From Myripristis murdjan (Eukaryota; Chordata; Actinopteri; Holocentriformes; Holocentridae), in assembly GCF_902150065.1 (NCBI RefSeq), contig NC_043980.1, positions 19,097,183 to 19,161,182 of the forward strand: a stretch of 64,000 nucleotides of DNA. The letters run 5' to 3'. The notes beneath the pieces are model-generated. The model ran no database searches. It worked only from the letters and a program-made list of their open reading frames with translations, and was not told the origin of the DNA. Numbering within the stretch: the first letter of the stretch is position 1; each line of letters opens with the position of its first letter. The position numbers and the translations under genes are program-made. Shown one piece after another: positions 38,761 to 64,000 of the stretch.

Positions 38761-41750
38761 CACTGGCTGATAATTTGTTTTGAGTTGGTAAATCCTCTGC
38801 TTCTAGGTGACAAGAGAAATTCACCTCCACCAAGCTCGCAGGAGGCATGTTTTGCTTGGACCTTGGCTCCTATCATGTGTTGGTCCTGAGCTCCACAGAC
38901 ACACAGACGCCACTATAATGATATTATGTTCTGCATGCTTCCTTTAACGGCGGCGGGACGTAAAGGGCAAGCCGTACAGTCACGTTCATGAACTGACGGC
39001 GTCTCCGAGCTCCTCTATACACATGAATAAAACTGGAGGTGAGAAACTGCGCCCTCTGGTGGCAAAACGTTTAACAAGCGTTGCAATAATGAACCTCTGT
39101 ATTTCAGCATAATTAAAAAAAATGAACTGTAAAAGAGCTGTGACTCCATCTCACAAAGTAACTGTCATTCCGAATGTCTTACAACATCTACAGCATGTTT
39201 TTGACACGTATTTTATTCATGTAAGCAACTTCAGTGAGCAACAAAGAAAAGTCTGAGTCATATTGGGTATTGGCAGTTTATTGCATAACATAAAATAAAA
39301 TAGTAATGTTGTCAAGTTACAAATATTTGACTACAAAACTGGATAAATTATGAAAATAAATATTTCTGTGCAGCTTGTCTGCACTACTATTGTCATAAGT
39401 CCATAAAATAGACATAACTAAATAATATCATACCTCATGCCAAGACAAACAGCATGATGCAAAAGGTAGCATTAAACAGTGTCGTGTTCAAACACTAATT
39501 CTTTCATCTGATTCTAATTATGATATTTAACATAGTTTCTTAGGTTCTGCATCATGAAAACAACCCTGACATTGATCATACTTATATATATATATAATTC
39601 AACAGGATTTGCGGCACAATTTTAAGTATTCTCAGACATTAAAAGTACTTCCTTGTCATTGTCAGAAAAAGTCCCAGAGTTTCTTCTGAAATTGCATATA
39701 AAAAACTGCGAGAACCTGTTATCAGAATGGTTGATAAACACATGTAGTAATAATACAACAATAAAATCATGCACCTTTTAGACAACTGCTGCAATTTTGG
39801 TTGTGCTTTACTTACAAAAATATATAGATTTCATTTGGCTAAACAAAATATTTCAGGTAGTTCAAAATAATTCAGAGTCTCAGGTAAAATAGTTAAATTG
39901 TTTCCTTCTTTATGTTGTAAATTGCAACCCTTCATTTCTGCATAACTTGTTGTATTAGGTTTGAGCTCCCAGAAACCTTGAGAGGAGGACAGTTTCCTCC
40001 ATCCTCGGCAGTACGATAATATTAAGAAAACAGTTTGAAGCAGTTTCAACAACACTTTAAATGATGGTTGAGATGAAAAAGCTTTGGCGATCCTTGTTTT
40101 TTAGGTTATGGTATTTTTTTTTTGTTTGTTTTTTTTTGTTTTTTTTGTTTTTTTTGCTTTAAAACAGCCAAATTCCTTCCCTTTCAAATTCTACACACAT
40201 CAATTTGATATTCAATTCAGGCAATACATCTCCTTCACTGGAGCAAAATATGAACAAAATCGACAGTTTGTGAGAATGCAGAGTGCATCAAATACTAAAC
40301 TTGACGGATTAAGGCTTTTTGCACAATTTATGTAGTTACAGAGTCTAAAAGTTGTCACACCACTCATTTTGAGGAGCACGATATTTTGTTGAGATGTACT
40401 TCACTTTGCAAAAATCTGGGGGGGAAAAAAAAATCTGCACTGAACCCAGAACTTTTCAAGAATTAAAAAGGTATGCTGTACATTAGTAGGTTAATTCTTT
40501 TATCACTGTTCTGAAAGGTGCATGAGCAGAAATGTTAAGCTATAAAGTGGAGCATAGTGGTACAGAGGCTTTGAGAAACATTTTTCCCTTTTGTGCAAAT
40601 TATGCAATTGTCTCTTTGAAGAGTCAATTATATTTCACTTTGCATATTGCACCACCACACAAACTGTAAAAGAATTGTTACACCGCAATTTACTGTTAGA
40701 ACTTTTCACATCCTTTTTTCTACTTCATTAAGAAAGCTTTTTTTTTTTTTTTTTTTTTTTTGGCTAATATCAAAAAGGTACCTGTGCATTCCAGTCTGTA
40801 ATGCAGATCTCAGTCATGATATGTTTGTATGATACACTTTTCCTTTGCAGATAATTGTATAATATGTTAAGAGATAACAAAGTATGTACAGAAATGTATT
40901 AAATATGTTTCTAAAATAGACTATCCTGAACAATCACGCTGGTGTGCTGGTAATGAAACGTGGAACACAACAGCGAGATGGAAGTTGTTATTATCACTGA
41001 AATGCCCATCTCCACAGAGGGCAAGGTATAACGGCCTGAATCCATTATCTATTCAAAGTAGATAAAGCGTAACATGAATTAACTTCAAATTCTCCGATAA
41101 TATTTTATAAACGACTGAATAGCAGCTTGCTGATTCATTGAGCGTATTGAGAATGGCTAAGCAATAAAACTCCGAGTTTTAATGCATCAGACATTGATCA
41201 CAGTTAATGTTTCTGGTGCTTACTGTTTTTAAACATGGTTTCATAATGACCAGACTGCATCTGTAAGATGCTGAGACCATGTTTGTAAGGCAATATAATA
41301 CTGTATCAAGATATTTTTTGGAGTAACCAGATCTAAAGACAAAACTGTACTCTGCAGAACCTTGAAATGACTATAAACTCATAATTTCACTCAAAACAGA
41401 ATACATGATCTCTTATGCAAAGCCTGAGAACTTTGGTGCACCCGATGAAACACAACATAAAAAGTTTCTTGGCTTTGATATTGCATCACTTACAAGTCAC
41501 TCTCGGTCACCAAGATAGATGACTTTGGGATACTTTGTGCTTTGATAGAGTTGCATAAACACTGCTGTGTAACAGACCAGAGACAAGAAAAGGAGAAAAT
41601 GTAAATCCCTATCACGGGCTTAAAATGTGCATCATCTAGACCATCGAGTCACATGAGCACCAACTCACAGACGTAAGCGGTAAATCTTGTGCCCAAGTTG
41701 CTGCACCACATCCTGCTGAGACATGGTGAAGCACAAGAGGCAGAGCAGAC
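38671..41750 (-). other. acer2: acer2 3'UTR (probable) and gene-free flank
   Basis: The stretch to the left of the acer2 stop is AT-rich and has no coding potential. Minus-strand AATAAA signals near 39275 and 39208 would give a 3'UTR of about 2.5 kb, which is plausible for this gene. T-rich tracts occur at 40110-40155 and 40738-40760. The part left of about 39.2 kb, up to the tspan5 promoter, shows nothing recognisable beyond a poly-A tract. Confidence 0.4.
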
Positions 41751-50233
<8,483 letters not shown>

Positions 50234-51319
50234 GTCTCGACTGGTGTTTGTGGATGGACAGTGCAGGCAGGACTCTCCGCCGCCACTGTTACATATAAAT
50301 ATAGATTTAAAAAAAAAAAAAAAAAAGGAGAGAGAGAAAGAGAAAGAAGCAGTGGAGAAACAAAGTCAGCTGCTGGCGGGTTTGACTGGTCTCACACTAC
50401 AGCTTAGCGTCTGAAATCCGACCTATATGATAAATCCGACGACGCGACGTGCTGGAGAAATGGTCACGGAGTTGCATTTTAAACCAATGTCCTTCCACAA
50501 AGCCAGCTTTAGCTCGTCGTGACGGCCAACTCCGCGCACTGACAGCGGCTCACTGGATCAGAGATGGGTTAGCCGAGGCAAGAGGATTCACTCCGCTCCA
50601 AATCCAGATTGAGCCTACCCGACCACAACAGAAACCGGTTATGATGAACCTGAATCTGTGCGCATTTATTTCACCATTGCATGTATTCATTTACTTTATG
50701 GACTCGAATGAAAGCAGTGGGTAAAACTAATCATATTGTTAAAATTTAATGTGAAATGTTTTGAATATGATAAATCTCACACTGATTGCACGGTAAACTT
50801 ATTGCATGTACATGAATGTAAAATATAGATCTGTTTCAGTTTTGAGAGTTAAATTCTGGAATGGCCTCAGTGATGAGCTGACATTGTGTAGCTCTCTGTT
50901 TTTTTTTTGTTTTTGTTTTTGTTTTTTCAAAAAAAAAAAAAAAAAAAGCCTTAAAGTGTAAAATAATTAAGGATTATAAATTAGAGTAAATTTTCTTTCA
51001 TATTTCTTTCTGTTATGATGGTACTCTGGGTTATTTTATAGATTATTTTATAGGCAAAAATAAGCCTTGGGGCTTCAGCCTGCTCCTTTTTTCGGTCATT
51101 GATGCGTGAAATTTATTGTGTGTAATGGATCAGTGTGAACAGGTATGATAATATTTTGTTGTAAATTCACACAAAGTGTATTGATCCTATGACTGAAAAT
51201 ATTGAAAACTATTCATTCATTAATGCAGAATTACAACGCTTACCACCCAATTTCTTTTTTTTAATGTCAATGTTAAGAATATTTTGTTAAGTTTTTGGCT
51301 TGAAATAAAGATTTACCAA

Positions 51320-51350
<31 letters not shown>
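51320..51350. repeat. (AAT)n microsatellite
   Basis: About ten AAT units between acer2 and rps6. Confidence 0.92.
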
Positions 51351-51352
<2 letters not shown>

Positions 51353-51879
51353 CGCGAGTGTGTGACAATAAATAAAGACTTGAAAATATTGCACACAGTC
51401 CTTGTTTTGGTATCGTTTTCGCTTTGTGAGGAGGAAATGTTTGACATGTACAGGCATGTTCCAGTTTACTTCCGTTCTAGCTGACAAAGTTGCTGGAACA
51501 GGAAGTTTACTATCTTCACGTTACAGTTGTTTATAGATATCTCTGATGCCTGTGGCCCACGCAGGCGCAGTGGCGTAGAGATGAAATAAAAATATTTTCT
51601 TTCTGTTGCTACTGATAAAACCTCTATGATAGCCATCTCTATGAAATGTTTAAGTGATGATTTATTTGCCGTTGATTTCGTGTTTTTTTGTAAATTAAAT
51701 ATACTAAATATTAAACTAAATAAATCAATTAATAGGGACAAATCTTCTGTCTTCTATTATGATTTATTAATATCAACTTTTGCTTGTCGGTGTCAACATT
51801 TTGGTGCTAAATGAGCTTTATTTAAGGTCCGTTTTGCTGTGTTTTCAACATGAGAAACCTCAGTAAACCCAGGTGTTTT

Positions 51880-51893
51880 GTTATCGCGATAAC
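51880..51893. promoter_or_regulatory. rps6: 14-bp perfect palindrome in the rps6 core promoter
   Basis: GTTATCGCGATAAC is its own complement and sits about 40-55 nt upstream of the predicted TOP start. Palindromes with a central CGCG occur in housekeeping promoters (for example the TCTCGCGAGA element). This variant is not one I can name. Confidence 0.4.
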
Positions 51894-51933
51894 TTGTTCG
51901 AGGCTATGTGAGACAGCGAGGCGGATATCCGGT

Positions 51934-51974
51934 CTCTTTTCGGTGGCGGACCATCGTTTGGTCGGTTTAGCAAA
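51934..51974 (+). promoter_or_regulatory. rps6: rps6 transcription start and 5' terminal oligopyrimidine (TOP) leader
   Basis: The sequence CTCTTTTC at 51934-51941 fits a TOP motif, which nearly all vertebrate ribosomal-protein mRNAs carry and which places them under mTOR control through LARP1. The start is likely at C51934 or C51936, giving a leader of about 40 nt before the ATG at 51975. The position is typical, but the exact base is inferred. Confidence 0.65.
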
Positions 51975-59147
<7,173 letters not shown>

Positions 59148-59167
59148 AATATAGAAATGAAATAAAG

Positions 59168-60560
59168 ATGTTTTCCTGAAAATATTGCGTCTGTGTAATT
59201 TTATGTCTCAATAAGTTTTGAGCTTGACTACAGCTGACAAACAATTAACTGGCCCACAGCCCAAGTTGACATCCTTAAACGTCTTCATCCTTTGTTCAAA
59301 CCATTTGAGAAGCTGGAATGAGAGTCTGGAAATTTTACTTAAAAAGGACTCCAAATGATTATCAAAATAGTTTGATTAATTTAATAGTCGGCAACTAACT
59401 GAGTGTTTGATCAGTTGTTGCAGCTCTACACAGCGTAATTACAGAACATAATACTCTTGGTAAGCTGTGGACCAAAATGCAACAATGCAAGTTGCTCATG
59501 TTAGTTTTATCATGGAGTATTTCCTTGAGTCTCTCAGAGCATCATTAAAGAAGGATAAAGCTGGGTTTGGCTGTGCATGTACACCCTGGCTCAGGCAGCA
59601 ACAAAGGCAAATACTTAGAGGCATCAGTCCCTGTTCTTTGTAAGAAATGATGGCATCACTAAATCAACTTTAAATATGGAGTTGTATCTCAAGTTTGTTC
59701 CTGAGCTCAAAAGACAAGATGGGATGGAAAAGTTAAATATAAATTTGCTTTCAAGTCACACAGTGTAGACACATCTGTAGCGATTATCAGAATGTGTTGG
59801 AGCTCCTATTGGTTATTTTGGGGTGCCTATAGATTTGTGAAGACTGGCTAAACAAGATTGTGTGGATGCATCTGATCCTTCAAAATATTGCAAGCCAGTC
59901 TCATTCAAATAAGTTCATTTTATGAATTCAGGTGACATTAAAGGTTTAAGAAGTGGTATATCCTAGGTGTTCAGTATTGACTCAGAATAAGGGGGCAACA
60001 TGGCCACCAAAAAAATCCACACCCTTTCCATCCCCATGCACTCCTTATGCCAAAAGCTGCTTTCCAAGTACCTGGAGTCAAGTCAACCAGTCAGCCATCA
60101 TATAGTGATGTTTACTGTCCTGTTTGACTTGACCCGTAGCATTGCTGCAATTCCAGTCCCTTTATGTGTGAGTAATTCAGCCACTAGGTGCAGATAAGAG
60201 TGGAGTTTGTCAGATAGACATGTCTTAAAGTTTGTTGCTCATCCTCTTTGACAGCTTTTACATACAGTATATACATGACATGACAAGCATGGGGCATTCC
60301 AGCGGTGGCTTCAGATCATGTCACCGCTGCTACTTACAGCCTTAAATCAACCAATCCACAAGGCACCCTTGCAGCAGAAAATAATATCAATAATATAATG
60401 TTGATTGACAGCTATTTGCACTCCATATTTGATGGTTCCAATTTCAAAAATAACATGTACATTTTTTATTTAACAACAATCGATTTGATGCCTTATTCTC
60501 CCTATCGATTGCTTAGAGATCAAACACTGCGGGACTTACAAACAGGTTCAAGAATCAAAG
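59168..60560. other. Intergenic region between convergent rps6 and the perilipin gene
   Basis: The two genes end towards each other, with poly-A signals at 59161-59166 (rps6, plus) and 60584-60589 (perilipin, minus). The 1.4 kb between them is AT-rich. The ORFs present (near 60000 and 60305) have no family resemblance, and nothing else is recognised. Confidence 0.6.
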
Positions 60561-60583
60561 TCTTGAGTCTTCACACAGCTTAC

Positions 60584-60589
60584 TTTATT
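60584..60589 (-). terminator. Poly-A signal of the perilipin gene
   Basis: The minus strand reads AATAAA about 88 nt after the stop codon at 60677, giving a short 3'UTR ending near 60565. Confidence 0.6.
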
Positions 60590-60676
60590 ATAGACCAATA
60601 ATAGTCTGCAGCAAATTCCAAGTCAACAGGATCAGCTAACAAGCCTGTAGATAAATGAAAATTACCATGGTCATCA

Positions 60677-63600
60677 CTAACGATATGTATAACCCCTAGC
60701 ACTACACCCATTATCAAAAACAGATGTCTTGGGCGGCCTCCTCCTCCTCCTCTGGCCATTGGACATAGCCTGTGGCTGGACAGGGAACGAGCTGTGGGGC
60801 AAGTATGCCAGTGCAGCATTCAGGGAAGCTCGGATTTGACTGGGCAGGTTTTGTTGGGATGCAGGGCAGCTTAGGTTGTACATCTGTGACACAAAGGAGA
60901 GCACACACACAGCCTGATGCTGCAGGTGCTGGGGCACGACATGGAGGCTCCCGGTCACACTCAGCCAACTAGTCTGAAGGTGCTGAACCAGACCTGAGGA
61001 GCAGCACCTCTCCATGACCTGTTGGGTGAAGGACATAATTAACACAGTAATTATTCAGCCAAGCCTAGAGATCAACTTAAGATGTTCTCACTTGAATTGT
61101 TTAACGGTGATCAAGAGGTGGTAGAGTCATGTGCCAGGCTGTGAATGGATTTAACAAAATTGGAAAGAGATTGTAAAGGTCTAAATCAAAGGTGGGGACC
61201 CATGTGCCACAGAGGGCCAAGAGTCCGCAGGTTTTCATTCCAACCAACCAAAAACACCAGGTTATTCCATTGATTAGTTCCTAGTTAGTGCAAGAGAGTA
61301 AGGTAATCAATGAATTCATCCGGTGTAGTTTTAGGTTTGAATGAAAATCTGCAGGATCTCGGCCCTCCATGGCACATGGTTCCCCACCTCTACTGTAAAT
61401 ATAAAAAAATGCGCAGTTCTGTTTTCTCAAGTCCAAGTGAAGACAATCCCAATACCTCCTCCTGCTGTTTAACATGAATGTGACAGTCGTTCCACTCCAC
61501 CATTAAAGCAAGCTTGTCCTGCATAGCAAGTTAGATTCATTGTAGTTTTATGGAGCAAGATATAATTACATGGCATGCTAGGAAAAATAAGAGCACCGAG
61601 AACATGCTGCATCACTGTAAGAACAAACCGCAATCAAATGTGTCAAAACTCACTTTTATGGGGTTCCTGTGTCAATATAGCCTTGCTGCTACTGAGTGCT
61701 ATATACATATTAATTCCCAAATAAATGTGACTTGGATGCCATTCCAGTGCTGAGTCAATGTTATTTTGAGTCATCTAGTGTCCCATATTCTGTAATTATG
61801 CATACTCATTTACTGATTTTCCAAAACCGTCACTGCCCCAACACTCCTACACATGCATAGCACCACTTCTTACCAAATCAAAGGTGTGCTGACTCCAGAC
61901 ATGTACAGTGTGCATCTTGGCTCCAACATTGTGGTAGATTCTTCTATACAGTTTGACAGTGAGTGAAACCAGTCGCACGGGGTAAATGGTTCTCATTTTG
62001 GCAGCCTCAAAGCCCCTCACCATCTTGGATTCCTCTTCTACACAGTAAACATGCATTTTGAGTGTTAAATAGATGCTGCTCTACTTGCATACATGTTTAG
62101 TTAGGAATAGGACTAAGATTTGAACGTAATCTAGCGGTTTCAAACCAATACCATCCATTTACCTTCATCTTCCTCAGAGGGGGGAAGCACTTGGTCTATC
62201 AGGGCCTCAGACATGCTAAGAGCAGAGTCCAGTCCCACACTGGCCACACTGATGGCCGTCTTCACCAGTGACTGGTCAGTCCTGTCATCATTAGCCATTT
62301 TCCTGACAGTATCTGTCACCTGTTGTTTCCTCCCAGTCATCCATGAGATAGTGTGCTGCACACAGTCCACAGTCCCGTTGCCTGCGATGCTCGCCATATC
62401 CTTCACCTCCAGCATCTTGTTCTTGGCACTGGCAGCGATCTGGAAGATAGCAGAGAAGGCTAGGACAGCACGGAGGTGTTCCTTGCCTCTTCACTCTGAT
62501 TAACTGTAATTTTTTTGCACTTCGTTAAGAAGCGCAAGTGGCTGTGGGAATGATACCTGCTCTGTGGGTTTCTGAAGCACTGGGAATGTTGCCTCCAGCC
62601 AGTCCAGACCTTTACATGCCACATCATTCGCAACGGAAACTGTCGAAATATTCCAAACTGAGACTAAAGCCATAACTGGTATTTCATTTTATTTTTGATG
62701 GTGACAGTAGAGTGAGGCAGAGGAGAGAGAGGGGATGACATGCAGCAAGGGGCTTAGATTGGAATAAAACCTGGGCTGCTGTGGCAAGGCCATGATAAGT
62801 AGTATGCACTGTACTGTGTAAGCCACTGAAAATTCAACAGTGACTTTTTTGGAGCCTTTTCTCCTCAGAATAAATAAATAAATACATACATACATAACTA
62901 AATGGAAGAAACTCAAACCTTAGCATTAGTTGGCAATGGATGGGTTTTTACCTAATTTTGTATACCTGACCCTGCTCAGGTATGCATCCTTTTGATTAAC
63001 ATCCATGTAATTCCTAATTATAAGAAGGCACAAATGAATTGTCATGGCAGTTTTTGACATAGGAAGCCACATTCCATGCATTGCCATTGGTTGTTTCAAT
63101 CAAGAAACTACTGGTCAGTTAACAAAAAAAGTCAATTTATATCAAAACAGCTCATTATGGAATACTCCATCCTCCTAATTCCTATATTTGGATTTATTTT
63201 ATTTTATTTTCTCATGCAATTGCTCACGTCCACATCATTATGCAGCAACATAGGATGAAATCATGGTGCTTATTATTAGACTTGAGAGACAAAGGCATGC
63301 AACTCTAAGAATACTTACTTTGGGGCTCCAGTTTAATAATGACAGGTGAAACGCGGCCATAGGCCACGGAGCCTATAGCTGTCACCCCCGTCTCCAGCAC
63401 GTCGCACACGGACTGCAGGCTCGGGTGACTGCACTTGGTGTCACGGTACAAGACCGAGAGAACCGCACATGCTGAGCGGACCACGGGCAGCTTGGCCAGT
63501 CTGACCACTGCACTCTGTTAGGAAGAACAGCAGCGAGAAATCTCCTCAGTGCAGCTTCACTTGAGGTTTCTCACACTCCTCACAAAACACCTGCCGCACC

Positions 63601-63687
63601 AACAATCAATATCACTTTCAGCCGGTAAACAGGCTCATTTGCCTTGATTGCGCTCACCCCATTCCTCTGGTTGTTATTCATCGGCAT
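60677..63687 (-). CDS. Perilipin-family droplet-coat protein, diverged (perilipin-6 or perilipin-2 like; 6 coding exons)
   Basis: Perilipins coat lipid droplets; teleost perilipin-6 coats carotenoid droplets of pigment cells. Coding exons, 5' to 3': 63658-63687, 63319-63514, 62557-62639, 62163-62439, 61874-62037, 60677-61018. They total 1092 nt, or 363 aa. Residues 11-103 form a PAT domain (LAKLPVVRSAC, SLQSVCDVLETGV, IIKLEPQISVAND, ACKGLDWLEATFPVLQKP). Residues 255-295 match the four-helix region (LVQHLQTSW, VVPQHLQHQA). The tail is very basic (five Arg, then PPKTSVFD) and ends RGYTYR. The protein is shorter than PLIN2 (about 430 aa) and more diverged than fish Plin2 normally is. The neighbours rps6 and acer2 suggest the PLIN2 locus, but the sequence leans to Plin6. 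The start ATG is 63687; a second in-frame ATG follows two codons later. Family certain, subtype open. Confidence 0.85.
61188..61396. mobile_element. Fold-back MITE, copy B, in intron 5 of the perilipin gene
   Basis: It is related to the element at 53184-53392: gcaggttttcattccaacca and ttgaatgaaaatctgcagg face each other. The outer ends ggtggggacccatgtgccac and atggcacatggttccccacc pair, and CAAAGGTGGGG resembles an hAT-type terminus. Confidence 0.75.
62690..62835 (+). mobile_element. tRNA-like SINE fragment (degenerate)
   Basis: The sequence gggatgacatgcagcaaggg followed by ATTGGAATAAAACCTGGGCTGCTG resembles a widespread teleost tRNA-derived repeat whose B box reads GGAATCGAACCC. Here the B box has decayed. 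It lies in intron 2 of the perilipin gene. Confidence 0.5.
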
Positions 63688-64000
63688 GTTTCTCGCTCTT
63701 TGGTGCAAGGCAAAACAAATACACGAAATAAATAAAACATAAGTTTGGAATTTAACTTTGTTGTCATTAAAACAGGTCTCCGAGAAAATGCACTGCTCAC
63801 CTTGCAAAATGGTGGTTCATGGGACAACGTGAGGGTCGCAGTCCTGCGGAAAAAACTCTTGCATAGCGTGATCAGGTAGGTTAGATCAGAGCGGCTGCTC
63901 ACCTGTCCTCACCTGCCCGCTAATGACGTAGGCAATATCTGACGGAGGAAATTAATTAATAATTTAATTAACCCACATATCCAGGACAGCATGAATGTTT
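63688..64000 (-). promoter_or_regulatory. 5'UTR and promoter side of the perilipin gene
   Basis: Upstream of the perilipin ATG the reading frame stays open to about 63807 but shows no homology, so it is treated as leader. A non-coding first exon may lie near 63800-63900, where the sequence is less AT-rich. No TATA box or clear start site was found before the window ends. Confidence 0.35.

Larger units (their letters stand above)
50234..51933. other. Intergenic region between divergent acer2 and rps6
   Basis: The two genes are transcribed away from each other with about 1.7 kb between start codon and TSS. The acer2 side holds its 5'UTR (purine-rich AGAGAG near 50325). The middle is AT-rich with A-tracts (50928-50947) and an AAT repeat. 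The rps6 side holds a perfect palindrome at 51880-51893. No exon is recognised. Confidence 0.6.

Overview
The window reads as nuclear genomic DNA of a ray-finned fish, probably a percomorph teleost. It carries five multi-exon protein genes with GT-AG introns, many short inverted-repeat DNA elements, LINE 3' tails and CA/TG-type microsatellites. The protein sequences match vertebrate orthologues nearly end to end, with fish-like small introns. I saw no prokaryotic genes, no CRISPR array, no tRNA or rRNA gene, and no LTR retrovirus or other capsid-bearing element.

Layout from left to right: 1-8166 is AT-rich non-coding DNA with a possible minus-strand promoter near 1.73 kb. 8167-20782 (minus) is a complete mttp gene, 18 coding exons and 886 aa, with a TATA box near 21.04 kb. 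20.8-27.9 kb is gene-free and rich in simple repeats. 30809-37688 (minus) is a complete tspan5 gene, 8 coding exons and 268 aa; its possible 3'UTR runs to about 27.88 kb and holds two fold-back elements. 41751-50233 (minus) is a complete acer2 gene, 6 exons and 277 aa, with LINE 3' tails in its introns. 51975-59147 (plus) is a complete rps6 gene, 6 exons and 249 aa, with a TOP-type start; its introns hold two copies of a structured RNA-like sequence and several DNA transposon remnants. 60677-63687 (minus) is a complete perilipin-family gene, 6 exons and 363 aa, convergent with rps6.

The gene set links two human neighbourhoods: mttp/tspan5 (human 4q23) and acer2/rps6/perilipin (human 9p22). 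Three of the five genes act on lipids: lipoprotein assembly (mttp), ceramide hydrolysis (acer2) and lipid- or pigment-droplet coating (perilipin). Nothing in the sequence shows joint regulation, so the lipid theme may be chance. All exon boundaries were joined by hand from splice sites and reading frame. UTR ends and transposon family names are less certain. The most interesting unexplained signal is the pair of similar, foldable ~110-140 nt sequences in rps6 introns 2 and 3.
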